Shown here: positions 17,335 to 26,590 of the stretch, piece after piece | How the letters are laid out: every line of letters starts with the position of its first letter | Position numbering within the stretch: the stretch's first letter is position 1 | Assembly: GCA_016218915.1 (NCBI GenBank) | Contig: JACRCQ010000058.1 | Span: forward strand, 221,143 to 285,142 | Reading direction: 5' to 3' | DNA from: Deltaproteobacteria bacterium | GTDB taxonomy: Bacteria > Myxococcota_A > Polyangia > Polyangiales > Polyangiaceae | Length of the DNA: 64,000 nt | Translations under genes and position numbers: made by a program | The notes under the pieces: generated by a model | The model's database searches: none | Seen by the model: the letters and a program-made list of their open reading frames with translations, nothing else | Told to the model about the DNA's origin: nothing

Positions 17335-17727
17335 TTACTTGCAGCCCGCCATACCTGCGGAGCGGAGGGCTGCGTTGACGCCAGCGGTGTTTCCGCCGGC
17401 GGCAGCTGCTTTGCAGGCAGCGGCGGCCTGGAGCATGAACGGCGCCTGGGTGGGCGGGGCGGACTTGGCGTTCTGGGCCAGGGCGTTGCAGCAGGCCATC
17501 AGGCCGGTCGGGTTGTAGGGGCCGGTCGCCTTCTTGCCAGCATCCGCGTCGGCGTCGTCGCTGGCATCCACCTCGACCGCGAGCTCCACGGGCGGCGGAG
17601 GGGTGGAGTTGACCACCGGCGCTGAGGGCATCGGTGGGATTTCTTCTTCCTTGTTGCACTTGCAGGAGGCCACGGACAGGGCCACCACGAGGGCACCGAG
17701 TGAGACGGCAGCGAAGTACTTGCTCAT
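17335..17727 (-). CDS. Small lipoprotein with Cys-Cys motif
   Basis: A 130-residue protein with a signal peptide and lipobox ending VASC (about residue 22), followed by KCNKEEE. A proline-rich and acidic spacer leads to a small C-terminal domain containing GLMACCNALAQNAKS, later a Cys in AAAACKAAAA and a final Cys. The same layout (CC-x-AL ... C ... C at the end) occurs in the next gene upstream, so the two are tandem paralogues. ATG at 17727 follows an AGGAGA ribosome-binding site. The function is unknown; the four spaced cysteines suggest disulfides in an exported domain. Confidence 0.82.
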   Translation of the reverse strand: MSKYFAAVSLGALVVALSVASCKCNKEEEIPPMPSAPVVNSTPPPPVELAVEVDASDDADADAGKKATGPYNPTGLMACCNALAQNAKSAPPTQAPFMLQAAAACKAAAAGGNTAGVNAALRSAGMAGCK

Positions 17728-17755
17728 GAAGTTCTCCTGTGGTCCTTGATGCTAG

Positions 17756-18163
17756 TTATCGGCACGCCCCGGGAATGGAGGTTGCGCGCTGGAGCTGGGC
17801 GCGAACCGTACGTTTGGCGTCGGCCGCATTGATGGCTCCTGACTTGACCTTGCCAGCGAGGCCATCGCAGACGGCGGCAGCGGACTGGTAGGGACCCTTG
17901 TCCTTGGTCGGGAGCTTGCTCGCATCGGCCTTGAGCGCCGCGCAGCATCCTGAAATGTCGCCTCCAACATTGGTAACCGGAGGCGGAGGCGGCTTGGGTG
18001 CCTCGGAAGCCGAAGCTGTTGGGGTGGGATCAGGTGCTGGAGGGGTCGAGGCCGTGGCGCTCGGGGCCGCGTCCGCGGGCTCCTCTTCGGCCTTCTTGCA
18101 GCCACTCGCCGAGCACAGAAGCGCAACCACACATCCGATCCAGATCCATGTCGTGTTCTTCAC
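17756..18163 (-). CDS. Small lipoprotein with Cys-Cys motif (tandem paralogue)
   Basis: A 135-residue lipoprotein: hydrophobic signal (WIWIGCVVALLCSASGC) with lipobox SASGC, then a long Pro/Ala/Ser-rich tether and a C-terminal domain with DISGCCAALKADASKLP, a Cys in AAAVCDGLAGK and a terminal Cys. The cysteine pattern equals that of the neighbour at 17335-17727. I start it at the GTG at 18163, seven bases after GGAGG; a GTG at 18169 would sit almost on the ribosome-binding site. It lies 28 bases upstream of its paralogue and is probably cotranscribed. The role is unknown. Confidence 0.82.
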   Translation of the reverse strand: MKNTTWIWIGCVVALLCSASGCKKAEEEPADAAPSATASTPPAPDPTPTASASEAPKPPPPPVTNVGGDISGCCAALKADASKLPTKDKGPYQSAAAVCDGLAGKVKSGAINAADAKRTVRAQLQRATSIPGACR

Positions 18164-18298
18164 GGCCACTTCCTCCCTTCAACGGGCGCGCAATGATAGA
18201 TCAAAGGCGGCTGCCGTACGAGTCGAAGCGCACCAGGGCTCGCCGCATCGGAGAGCCCTGGCCCATCTGGGGCGGCGCCGGTGGGAAGTGTATCCCGA

Positions 18299-21200
18299 TC
18301 AGGAGCACCCGATCGAGTTTCCGCAGTTGAGGCACTTGTAGCAGGCGCCATTTCGCACGGTAATGTGGCCGCAGCTGTCACAAACCGGTGCGTCGCCCAT
18401 CATTTCTTCCAGGTGCTGGCTCAGCGGGTTGGCTGCGCCCTCGGTCACGATGCGGCCGGACACCAGCCCCTCGAGCGGCTCGTCGGGCATGCGTGGCGGC
18501 GGCGGAATGCTCCGCGGATCATTCGAACGATGCTCGGTCGGATCCTCGATCTTGTGCTGCGGCACGTCGGCAGGCGGCACGTGCGCCAGCTCGTAGCGCT
18601 TGAGGTACTCGATGCCGATCACCCGGAACAGGTAGTCCACGATCGAGGTGGCGAACTTGATGTTCGGGTGGCCTTCGACCATGCCCTGCGGCTCGAAGCG
18701 CGTGAACGTGAACTGGTCCACGAAGGTCTCCAGGGGAACGCCGTACTGAAGGCCGATCGACACGGACATCGAGAAGCAGTTCATGAGCGAGCGGAAGGCA
18801 GCCCCCTCCTTGTGCATGTCCACGAAGATCTCGCCAAGGGAGCCGTCTGCATACTCGCCGGTGCGCAGGAAGATCTTGTGCCCGCCCACGCGTGCTTCCT
18901 GGGTGAACCCGGAGCGCTTCTTGGGCAGACGCACGCGCAGGCCCGGTGTCCGTACGTTCGGGTCGCGCACCACGATCGGCGCCTCGATGCTGGTCGGCGC
19001 CTGATCGTCCGAGACCTTGGCCCCGCTGGATGCTGACAATGGCTGCGAGGCCTTGCAGCCGTCGCGGTACACCGCCACCGCCTTGAGCCCCAACCTCCAT
19101 GCCTCCTCGTACAGCCGCTTGATGTCGTCGACCGTTGCCTCGTTCGGCAGATTCACGGTCTTGGAGATCGCTCCTGACAGGAAGGGCTGCACCGCTGCCA
19201 TCATGCGGATGTGCGAATCCGGGGGGAGGAAGCGCTGGCCGATGCGGCCGCAGCGATTCGCGCAGTCGAACACCGGATAGTGCTCCTGCCTGAGGTGCGG
19301 CGCGCCTTCGATGGTCATCCGTCCGATGATCACGTCGCCAGCCTCGCTGATCTCCTCGGTCGTGAATCCGAGGTGCTTGAGCAACGAGAATCCCGGGCGG
19401 TGGGCCACATCGGTCGGCACGGCGAGGCGCGAGTAGGTGTCGAGCCCGACGACCCACGGAGCGAACGCCTGGTCGAGGTCAAAGACTCCGACCAGAGTCG
19501 CTTCGATCTTGGACAAATCCTGGTCCGTCAGGCCCCGCTCCTTGAGGGTTGCCCGGTTGATGTGGGGGGCACCGAGCAGGGTGTTGGTTCCGGAGATGTA
19601 AGAGACGATCTCCTGGACCTCGGCCGGACCGTAGCCAAGGCGCTGCAGTGCTCCGGGCACCGACTGGTTGACGATCTTGAAGTAGCCTCCGCCAGCCAGC
19701 TTCTTGAACTTGACCAGGGCGAAGTCAGGCTCGATGCCCGTGGTGTCGCAGTCCATCAGCAGGCCGATCGTGCCCGTAGGAGCCAACACCGTGGTCTGCG
19801 AGTTGCGATACCCGTGCTCTTGCCCTGTGCTGACAGCGCGATCCCAGACTTCGCACGCCGCGCGCCACAGGTCCTCAGGGCACTGCTCGCGATCGATGCC
19901 GTAGGCGGTGTCGCGATGCATGCGCATGACGCGGAGCATGGGCTCGCGGTTCTTGGCGAATTCGTCGAACGGCCCCTTGGTGCGGGCGATTTCGGCGGAG
20001 GTCGTGAACGCCTCTCCCGTCATCACCGCGCTGATGGAGGCGGCCATGGCCCGGCCCCTGTCGGAGTCGTAGGGCACGCCGAGCAGCATCAGGACGGTGC
20101 CGAGGTTGGCGAAGCCGAGGCCGAGGGGACGGAACTTGTGGGAGTTCGTCGTGATCTCAGGGGTGGGATAGGAAGAGAAGTCGACGAGGATCTCCTGGGC
20201 GAGCAGGAAGGTCCTGCAGGCGTGACGGAAGCCATCGACGTCAAACACGCCCTGATCGGACAGGAACTTGGTCAGGTTGAGCGAAGCGAGGTTGCACGCC
20301 GTGTCGTCGACGAACATGTACTCGGAGCACGGGTTCGAGGCGTTGATGCGTCCCGAATTCGGGCACGTGTGCCAGCGGTTGATCGTGGTGTCGAACTGCA
20401 CGCCCGGGTCGGCGCAGGCCCAAGCCGCGGAGGCGAGCTTGCTCCACAATTCCTCGGACTTGTAGGTGTCGATGACCTCGCCCGTGGTGCGTGACCGCGT
20501 CTGCCACGTTCCCTTGGCCAACAGCGAGCGCATGAAGTCGTCGGTCACACGCACCGAGTTGTTGGAGTTCTGCCCGCTGATCGTGTGGTAGGCCTCGCCG
20601 TTGAAGTCCGACTCGTAGCCCTGCTGGATCAAGGCGATCGCCTTGCGCTCCTCGCGCACCTTCCACTCGATGAAGTCCTCGATCTCCGGGTGGTCCATGT
20701 CGAGGCAGACCATCTTGGCTGCACGACGCGTGGTGCCGCCAGACTTGGTGGCGCCAGCAGCCCGATCGAACACCTCCAGGAAGCTCATCAGGCCCGAAGA
20801 GGTGCCGCCGCCAGAGAGCTTCTCCTGACGTCCACGCAGCGAGCTGAAGTTGGTGCCTGTGCCAGAGCCGTACTTGAAGAGGCGAGCCTCGGTCTTCACC
20901 AAGCCGTAGATGCTCATCAGGTCGTCTTCGACCTTCTGGATGAAGCAGGCCGAGCACTGCGGACGCTCGTAGGCGTTGGAAACCTCGTAGGCGGCGTTGG
21001 TATCGAAGTTCCAGGCGAAGTTCCCTCCGCTGCCGGCGATCTGGTAGCGGTGCCACAGCCCGCAGTTGAACCAGACCGGCGAGTTGAACGCGCCGTACTG
21101 GTTGAGGAGCATGTACGTCAGCTCGGCCTGGAACGTGTCGGCATCTCCACGCGTGGCAAAGTAGCCTCCCAGCTCCTCACCAGCCTCGCGAATGGTCTGG

Positions 21201-21583
21201 GCCACGCGCTCGACCACCTGCGCAACGCTCGTCTCGCCCATCTCCTTGTTGCCGTAGAGGCCCGACTTACGGAAGTACTTCGAGACGACGATGTCGGTAG
21301 CGAGCTGCGACCACTGGGCTGGGACCTCGATGCCTTCGAGCTTGAAGACCACCGAGCCATCCGGGTTGTTGATCACACTGGTTCGCCTCTCCCAGGTGAT
21401 GTCAGCGATGGGGTCCTGACCGGTCTTGGTGAAGCGACGGCTCAGGGAGAGTCCTGTGCGCTTCCGGACCGAAGCCGGGGCCGCTTTATCCTTCTTCTTC
21501 GATGCCTTGCGAGTGTCCGTCTGCTTCTCCATCGCTCTCTTGTCCGCCCGTCCGGTTTGTCCGACCGTCATCGACTGCGTCAT
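18299..21583 (-). CDS. nrdJ: Vitamin B12-dependent (class II) ribonucleoside-diphosphate reductase
   Basis: A 1094-residue enzyme that makes deoxyribonucleotides by adenosylcobalamin radical chemistry and needs no oxygen. Recognisable blocks are FNSPVWFNCG, the metal-dependent radical core NPCSEYMFVDDTACNLASLN, and the finger-loop region PTGTIGLLMDCDTTGIEPD. The C-terminal tail has two Cys pairs (CDSC, CLNC) ending GNSIGCS, the redox or zinc tail typical of long NrdJ. The ATG at 21583 follows GGGAGGCGG; an in-frame extension to 21727 lacks homology. No other reductase class is in the window. A 428-base leader with no gene lies upstream. Confidence 0.96.
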   Translation of the reverse strand: MTQSMTVGQTGRADKRAMEKQTDTRKASKKKDKAAPASVRKRTGLSLSRRFTKTGQDPIADITWERRTSVINNPDGSVVFKLEGIEVPAQWSQLATDIVVSKYFRKSGLYGNKEMGETSVAQVVERVAQTIREAGEELGGYFATRGDADTFQAELTYMLLNQYGAFNSPVWFNCGLWHRYQIAGSGGNFAWNFDTNAAYEVSNAYERPQCSACFIQKVEDDLMSIYGLVKTEARLFKYGSGTGTNFSSLRGRQEKLSGGGTSSGLMSFLEVFDRAAGATKSGGTTRRAAKMVCLDMDHPEIEDFIEWKVREERKAIALIQQGYESDFNGEAYHTISGQNSNNSVRVTDDFMRSLLAKGTWQTRSRTTGEVIDTYKSEELWSKLASAAWACADPGVQFDTTINRWHTCPNSGRINASNPCSEYMFVDDTACNLASLNLTKFLSDQGVFDVDGFRHACRTFLLAQEILVDFSSYPTPEITTNSHKFRPLGLGFANLGTVLMLLGVPYDSDRGRAMAASISAVMTGEAFTTSAEIARTKGPFDEFAKNREPMLRVMRMHRDTAYGIDREQCPEDLWRAACEVWDRAVSTGQEHGYRNSQTTVLAPTGTIGLLMDCDTTGIEPDFALVKFKKLAGGGYFKIVNQSVPGALQRLGYGPAEVQEIVSYISGTNTLLGAPHINRATLKERGLTDQDLSKIEATLVGVFDLDQAFAPWVVGLDTYSRLAVPTDVAHRPGFSLLKHLGFTTEEISEAGDVIIGRMTIEGAPHLRQEHYPVFDCANRCGRIGQRFLPPDSHIRMMAAVQPFLSGAISKTVNLPNEATVDDIKRLYEEAWRLGLKAVAVYRDGCKASQPLSASSGAKVSDDQAPTSIEAPIVVRDPNVRTPGLRVRLPKKRSGFTQEARVGGHKIFLRTGEYADGSLGEIFVDMHKEGAAFRSLMNCFSMSVSIGLQYGVPLETFVDQFTFTRFEPQGMVEGHPNIKFATSIVDYLFRVIGIEYLKRYELAHVPPADVPQHKIEDPTEHRSNDPRSIPPPPRMPDEPLEGLVSGRIVTEGAANPLSQHLEEMMGDAPVCDSCGHITVRNGACYKCLNCGNSIGCS

Positions 21584-22011
21584 CTCCGCCTCCCAATCCC
21601 GGTGGTCCTCCCCACGACCCGCTCCCTCTGCACAACAGACGCTCGAATTGTTCCCCTGACTCGCTTCGTGCCTGCCGCCCTCAGCCCAACACCATGTCTG
21701 GCGTCGGACCTGACCGGCAGGTTTCACGAATCAACTCGATGCTGGACCTGCGTACAGGAGAGCCGATGACCACGGTAGGGTTGATACCCCAAGATGTAGT
21801 GGCCAATCAAGCGTAACCTACCATGGATCGCGTAAGTGGTCGTTCTGGCTCTTACTTAACCGGACCCTGGTTGCTGAACGCCCGGATGGCTGAACAAAAA
21901 ACCCTGTCAGCTTCCCTTGGAGAGACACAATCGCATATGAATTGCCCTGGGAAGAGGATTTCAAGGGTCAAAGACCACTTTTTTGAGATCCGCCAAACCC
22001 GGAATTCCTCT
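21584..22011. other. Intergenic leader between nrdJ and the hydrolase gene
   Basis: This 428-base stretch upstream of nrdJ is visibly lower in GC between about 21740 and 21990 than the flanking genes and holds several short imperfect inverted repeats (for example GCTGA/TCAGC around 21890-21915). I see no convincing coding frame. One NrdR-like sequence (CCAAGATGTAGTGG near 21790) and a poorer match at about 21826 are too weak to call. A cobalamin riboswitch cannot be recognised by eye. It most likely contains the nrdJ promoter and an untranslated leader. Confidence 0.4.
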
Positions 22012-22842
22012 TCAAGGACGCCGCGCGAGGGGGCCCGGAATCCAGTGCGGCAGCCAATGTTCCAATGCGACTGGCACGATTGCGCCGTGGGCGTTTGGCT
22101 CCGGTATGTTCAAACGCTGCACCTTGCGCAGCCCACGGGAATGCCGGTCTCCACTGGATTCGAGAAATAGACGCTCGAACGCCTCAAAAGGACGCTCCCA
22201 ACCCAGCGGCTGCCAGCTGACCACCACATCCGTGTCCGGCGGCGCCAGCGCCAGCAGCCCCCCTGCTGCCTCATCCATGCACGTGTCAATCACCAACACC
22301 GCTTTCAGTGCTGCTTCCGACCGCACCGCTGCGACCAGCCCCCCAGCCGTGTTGCACGCAGCCCCGGAGTGCCCCACCAGGATCACATTGCGGCGATCCA
22401 CCACCACCCGCGCGTCGAGATGACGCATCGTCAAGGCCAGGAAACGCCCAAGATCAAACCCGGGCCACATGGTGCGCGGGGTGTCGCACTCCGTGACGGT
22501 CGTGGGTGCTACCAGGATCGCCGGCTCGATCTTCTGCCCGTCGATCAGCCCTGCGATCATGTCCCGCACGTCTGGGTCGGATGCCGCCCCCATCCAGCGA
22601 AACGGAACCTTGTCGCGGTTGAGCCCGTGCATGAACACCACGAGCGGTCGCGGTCGCGTCGGCTCCGCAAGCACTGCCGGGTGCAGGTACGCACGTCCTT
22701 TCCACGCGCGAAGGGTGGCAACCGCGTCCTCCTTGCCCTGCGCATAGTCGAAGCTGACTCCCTTGCTCGGGGCTGCAGCTGCGGGCTGCAACACGCTCAG
22801 CGCGATCGATGCAGCGGCGAACCCGAGGAGTCCGGGCCTCAT
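22012..22842 (-). CDS. Exported alpha/beta hydrolase
   Basis: A 276-residue protein with a cleavable signal peptide (FAAASIALSVLQPAAAA). It shows the oxyanion strand LVVFMHGLNRD and a nucleophile elbow GHSGAA (VILVGHSGAACN), as in esterases and dienelactone-hydrolase-like proteins. A C-terminal His in NAHGAIV could complete the triad with an Asp in VIDTCMDE. The substrate is unknown. The ATG at 22842 overlaps the stop of the upstream M16-like gene by four bases, so it is translated with that pair and probably acts with it in the periplasm. Confidence 0.8.
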   Translation of the reverse strand: MRPGLLGFAAASIALSVLQPAAAAPSKGVSFDYAQGKEDAVATLRAWKGRAYLHPAVLAEPTRPRPLVVFMHGLNRDKVPFRWMGAASDPDVRDMIAGLIDGQKIEPAILVAPTTVTECDTPRTMWPGFDLGRFLALTMRHLDARVVVDRRNVILVGHSGAACNTAGGLVAAVRSEAALKAVLVIDTCMDEAAGGLLALAPPDTDVVVSWQPLGWERPFEAFERLFLESSGDRHSRGLRKVQRLNIPEPNAHGAIVPVALEHWLPHWIPGPLARRP

Positions 22843-24356
22843 GGCTTGGAAGGCGCGCTGGGGCTGGCGGGGATCTGACGCTTGCGAGCGAAGCCTTCGG
22901 ACGGATCGACCACGGTCACGTCCCCGAAACGCGATAGCTCCTCTCCCAGCTTGGCGGCGTCCCCGATCACCACCACCAGCATGCCTTCGCGGGCCCGATC
23001 GCGCATCGCCTCGCGGACCTGATCCGCAGTGGTGCTCTGCACCTGGGAGGCCAGCCTGCCGAGTTGATCGTGCTGAAGCCCGGCGCCCATCGCAAACCCG
23101 GCCAGGTCCGCGAGCGCTGGAAGCGAAGGCAGCCGGGTCGCAAAGGTCTCGTTGAACGACGCCCGGGAAGCCTCCAGCTCAGCGGCGGACAGCGTCTCGG
23201 CAGCTGTGCGTCGCACGCGCTCGATCGTGGCAGCGATTCGCTCCGCCGTTTGCGCGGTGGGCGACGTCACACACACGCTCATCGGCACGGGCCCTGCGGC
23301 ATCGAGTGACAGCAGGCTCGCCGCGGCCGGGGGTGGGCAGGATGTGCCGGTTGCTTGCGACTGGACTGCGTGCTGCTGCGCCAGCCAGAACGCTGGCCGA
23401 AGCGCATCGGCGGGCGCAGGCCCGGGCAAGGCGATCACGATCACGCTGTCGGCCACGGCCGGGCGGTCTGCGATGATCACGCGGGTGTACTGGACCGCAG
23501 CGGGCGGGGCTGGAGCCTGCGGGGCAACCGGGGCAGCATCCCAGGATCCGAGCGCGCGACGGGCAGCCTGCTCCGCTTCGTCGAAGGTGACGTCACCGAC
23601 CACGATCAACCCGAGGTTGCTCGGCGCATAGGCTGCCTTGTGGAACGCCTTCAGGTCGCCGACCGTGATCTTGCCCAGATCCAGCGTGGTCGGCGGGGCG
23701 GAGAGGCCAAGCAGGTCTCGCAGGGCCGCGGCACGGGCTACGGATGCGGGGTCATCGCGAAGGAGGTCGGAGGCCCACTGTTGCTCGCGCGCCCGAAGAT
23801 CGGCCAGCGGAGCGTTGTCCAGCTTGGGCTGCCGCGCGATGGAGCCCAGGCGGTCCACGCCCTCTTCGAAGTGATCCTTGGGCAGCTCCAGGGCGAACAT
23901 CGTGGCCGCGGGAACCACCTGGAATTCAGGCACGAGCACGGGTGGCGCCGCCGCCGACGCGCCGAGGCCAGGGGCGCTCGAGGAGCGCGCCATGGCAGCT
24001 GCTGTCATGCGGGCCAGGCCCGGGCGATCGCGATCGAGGCTGGAGCCGGCCTTGACCACGAGCCTGAGCTGCACGACCGGGAGGCTACGCGACGGGATGT
24101 GCCAGACCGACAGGCCGTTGGGCAGCGCCGAGTGGTTGATGGCGGGCAGGTTGACCGCGCGCGCGACGGTGGCCGGAGGCCCGTCGTTCGTCGGGGCGTT
24201 CGACCTTGACGCGGAAGCCACCGGACGGGGCGCTGAAGCTGCCGGTGCAGCCGCGGGTTGCACGGGCGCGCGTGCGCAGGAGCCTGAAGCGAGGACTGCC
24301 GCCGCAACGACGGACATTCCCGTGGCGCAGCGGCGGATCATGCAGGGGCGGCTCAT
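22839..24356 (-). CDS. M16-fold protein lacking the zinc motif (second of pair)
   Basis: A 505-residue exported protein: a hydrophobic start with a Cys (VLASGSCARAP) suggests a lipoprotein or signal peptide, then an Ala/Pro spacer, then an M16 core beginning NHSALPNGLSVWHIP. Where active M16 peptidases have HxxEH this protein reads GLARMTAAAMARSS, so it cannot bind zinc in the usual way. The inactive-subunit layout, including LGLIVVGDVTFDEAEQAARR, is preserved. It starts four bases after the stop of the first M16 gene and overlaps the hydrolase gene behind it. Long in-frame sequence upstream of 24356 is a shadow of the first M16 gene. Confidence 0.85.
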   Translation of the reverse strand: MSRPCMIRRCATGMSVVAAAVLASGSCARAPVQPAAAPAASAPRPVASASRSNAPTNDGPPATVARAVNLPAINHSALPNGLSVWHIPSRSLPVVQLRLVVKAGSSLDRDRPGLARMTAAAMARSSSAPGLGASAAAPPVLVPEFQVVPAATMFALELPKDHFEEGVDRLGSIARQPKLDNAPLADLRAREQQWASDLLRDDPASVARAAALRDLLGLSAPPTTLDLGKITVGDLKAFHKAAYAPSNLGLIVVGDVTFDEAEQAARRALGSWDAAPVAPQAPAPPAAVQYTRVIIADRPAVADSVIVIALPGPAPADALRPAFWLAQQHAVQSQATGTSCPPPAAASLLSLDAAGPVPMSVCVTSPTAQTAERIAATIERVRRTAAETLSAAELEASRASFNETFATRLPSLPALADLAGFAMGAGLQHDQLGRLASQVQSTTADQVREAMRDRAREGMLVVVIGDAAKLGEELSRFGDVTVVDPSEGFARKRQIPASPSAPSKP

Positions 24357-24360
24357 GCAG

Positions 24361-26049
24361 CTACTTCTTCTTCTTTTTGCCTGACGGCTTGTCTGGCTTG
24401 GCGGTCGCGGGCTTCTTCTTGCCACCCGGCTTGCCGGCGGTGGGCGCAGCGCTCGGATTGTAGCCTGGACCTGTGTGCGCAGCAGGTGCAGGTGCCAGAG
24501 GCTTCGGCGCAGGTGTCGCTGCGGGCTGCAGGCTCCGGCCGGCTGCATTGGCCTCGACCAGCGTCCGACGCGTCGGGCTGAGGAATCGGGCTGCCGCCTT
24601 GCGGATGTCGTCCTTGCCAATCGCCAGCACGCGCGCGAGCTCCGCATGGATGAGCCGCGCATCGCCGTGGAGCAGCTCCAGGTTGGACAGGCGGAACGCA
24701 CGCTGCTCTGCCGATGCCAACCCCCGAAGGAACGAAGATTCGGCCGTGCGCCACTGCCGTCGCATCTCATCCGTGCTCGGACCCAGGCGCGCAATCGAGT
24801 CGATCTCGTCATCGACGATCTTGCGCACCGCGAGCAGGCTGGCGTCTGACGAGCCCTGCGCCGCGATCAGAAGGAGGCTAGGCCCTCGGCGTTCGTCGAG
24901 CTCGACCGTGAACGAGACCGGGAGCTTGGCCTTTGCCAGCTTCTGCGCCAGCCTCGACTCCTCGCCTTCTCCGAGGATGGAAGCGGTCATGGCAAGGGCA
25001 TCGTGCTCAGGCTGACGCGAGGCGGGCACCGGCCATCCGAAGACGAACAGCGGTGAGGAGGTCTGCTCGCTGCGCACGACCGCGCTGCGCTGGTTGGTCT
25101 GATCTGGCAGGGGTGCGGGATTGAACACGGGGAGCTGGGCATTTCGGGGCATGTCGTCGAAGTGCCGATGCACCGCCTTGATGGCCTGGTCCGGCTCGAA
25201 CTCGCCCGTGATGATCACGACCGCATTGTTCGGCGCGTAGTAGGTCTGGCGGAAAGCCTGGACCTGCGGAAGCGTGGCGTTGCCAGGCCCGCTGGAAGCG
25301 TCATGCTCGTAGGGCCAGTAGCCTTCGAACACGGACTGCTCGAGGCGTGCACGGGCTGCTCCGAGGTGAGCGAGGGTGATCGCTGCCGTGTCCCGATCCC
25401 GTGCGGAGCGTCGCTGCTGCTCGAGCCCTGCCTCGGTCACCTGCGCGCGGCGCATGCGCTCAGCCTCGACCCAGAGTCCGAACTCCAGGGCGCCTGCGGG
25501 GAGCGTGGCGATGAACACGACCTCGTCCGGCGTGGTCACGGACTTCATCACGGCTCCGCGATCAAGCATCTGCTGGAGCCGATCGCGAGCGGGCATTGCG
25601 TCGGGCGCGTGGGCCATCGCCTGCGCTGCAGCCTGGGCGAAGCCCTCCTGGTCCTTGGCCTCGTTGCGCGGGCCGGCCGCGTAGGCCACGGCGATCGTGA
25701 CCGTGGGCAGCCCGGGATCATGGTTGAGCACCACGCGAAGCCCGTTGCCGAGGGTTGCCTTGTCGATGGCCAGGTTGAAGGGTGGAGGGTGAGGCGGATC
25801 CACGCTGGCAGGGGCGGGCGGGTGCCAGGAGGCCGGTGCGGGAGCAGCGGCAGCATTGCCTTTGGGCTTGCCGGCGGGTTTCTTGGGCGCGGCCTTTTTG
25901 TCCGCAGCCGGGTGAGCCTTCTTCGGCGCAGCCGAGGCGGGTGGCGGCGATGCGGGTTTGGCGACAGCGATGGGCGAGCGCGCGAGCAACAGGAGCGAAG
26001 CCGCAACGGCCAGCAGCAGGCGGAGCGTAGATGAAGCGTTGGCTCGCAT
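24361..26049 (-). CDS. M16-fold protein lacking the zinc motif (first of pair)
   Basis: A protein of about 562 residues with a signal peptide (LLLAVAASLLLLARSPIAVA), a long Lys/Pro/Ala linker and an M16 core starting LGNGLRVVLNHDPGLPTVTIAVAYAAGPRNE. The expected GxxHLxEHM segment reads GFAQAAAQAMAH, so all three residues of HxxEH are lost (Q, A, Q). The later LWVEAERMRRA and NNAVVIITGEFEPDQA are typical of the fold. The C-terminus is a Lys-rich tail ending KKKKK. M16 proteins in bacteria often form active/inactive pairs, but here both halves are degenerate. ATG at 26049 is chosen over GTG at 26070. Confidence 0.86.
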   Translation of the reverse strand: MRANASSTLRLLLAVAASLLLLARSPIAVAKPASPPPASAAPKKAHPAADKKAAPKKPAGKPKGNAAAAPAPASWHPPAPASVDPPHPPPFNLAIDKATLGNGLRVVLNHDPGLPTVTIAVAYAAGPRNEAKDQEGFAQAAAQAMAHAPDAMPARDRLQQMLDRGAVMKSVTTPDEVVFIATLPAGALEFGLWVEAERMRRAQVTEAGLEQQRRSARDRDTAAITLAHLGAARARLEQSVFEGYWPYEHDASSGPGNATLPQVQAFRQTYYAPNNAVVIITGEFEPDQAIKAVHRHFDDMPRNAQLPVFNPAPLPDQTNQRSAVVRSEQTSSPLFVFGWPVPASRQPEHDALAMTASILGEGEESRLAQKLAKAKLPVSFTVELDERRGPSLLLIAAQGSSDASLLAVRKIVDDEIDSIARLGPSTDEMRRQWRTAESSFLRGLASAEQRAFRLSNLELLHGDARLIHAELARVLAIGKDDIRKAAARFLSPTRRTLVEANAAGRSLQPAATPAPKPLAPAPAAHTGPGYNPSAAPTAGKPGGKKKPATAKPDKPSGKKKKK

Positions 26050-26194
26050 GGTGTTTGCTCGAACTCGCACGGCCCAGGGCCGCCAGATGCAAGTAGTACG
26101 CTATCGTGCCGGGGCCAAGCCACGCGATCAAGGGTGGGGGAAGCCCGGGAGAGTCGCCATCGATCGCAGCGCGCGTTGTGCTAGGGTCTGGGCC

Positions 26195-26590
26195 ATGCCG
26201 GCAGGAGATCCGGGCGAAGAATGGGTCGTGGACGCGTATGGATGCGATGCGTCCAGGCTTCGCGATGAAAAGGCTTTGCGCGAGCTTCTGGACCGCGTGA
26301 TGCGCGAGCTGCGACTCGAGAAGCTGGCCGAGGGGTTCTGGCACACGTTCGAAGGAGCGGCCGGGGTCACCGGGCTGATCCCCCTTCGAGAATCGCACCT
26401 CGCGGTCCACACATGGCCGGAGCGTCGCATGGCAGCCTTCAACCTCTACTGCTGCCGCGCAGGGTGCGCCTGGCCGTGGGAGCAGCGTCTTTTCGAGGCG
26501 ATCGGCGCGCAGTCGGTGTTGGTTCGCAAGCTCGAGCGCGGGCAGGTGGCAGCGGGCGAAACGCGCGCTGACGGCGATGCCGGCAGGTGA
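26195..26590 (+). CDS. speD: S-adenosylmethionine decarboxylase (SpeD-type)
   Basis: A 131-residue protein, the usual bacterial SpeD size. The signature LRESHLAVHTWPE places the self-cleavage between E66 and S67; Ser67 becomes the pyruvoyl cofactor. C86/C87 lie near the position of the catalytic cysteine. The enzyme decarboxylates AdoMet to the aminopropyl donor for spermidine synthesis. The gene overlaps the next by 14 bases, and that gene resembles only the membrane half of a spermidine synthase. No catalytic aminopropyltransferase gene is visible here, so the product may serve another enzyme. ATG at 26195 is where homology begins. Confidence 0.88.
   Translation: MPAGDPGEEWVVDAYGCDASRLRDEKALRELLDRVMRELRLEKLAEGFWHTFEGAAGVTGLIPLRESHLAVHTWPERRMAAFNLYCCRAGCAWPWEQRLFEAIGAQSVLVRKLERGQVAAGETRADGDAGR

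Noticed and set aside
21780..21850. Possible NrdR box pair upstream of nrdJ
   Set aside because: Only one site resembles the consensus and the second is much weaker, so spacing and symmetry do not support a call.
21584..22011. Cobalamin riboswitch upstream of nrdJ
   Set aside because: Fragments such as GGGAAG and CCACT occur, but not in the order and spacing of the conserved core.
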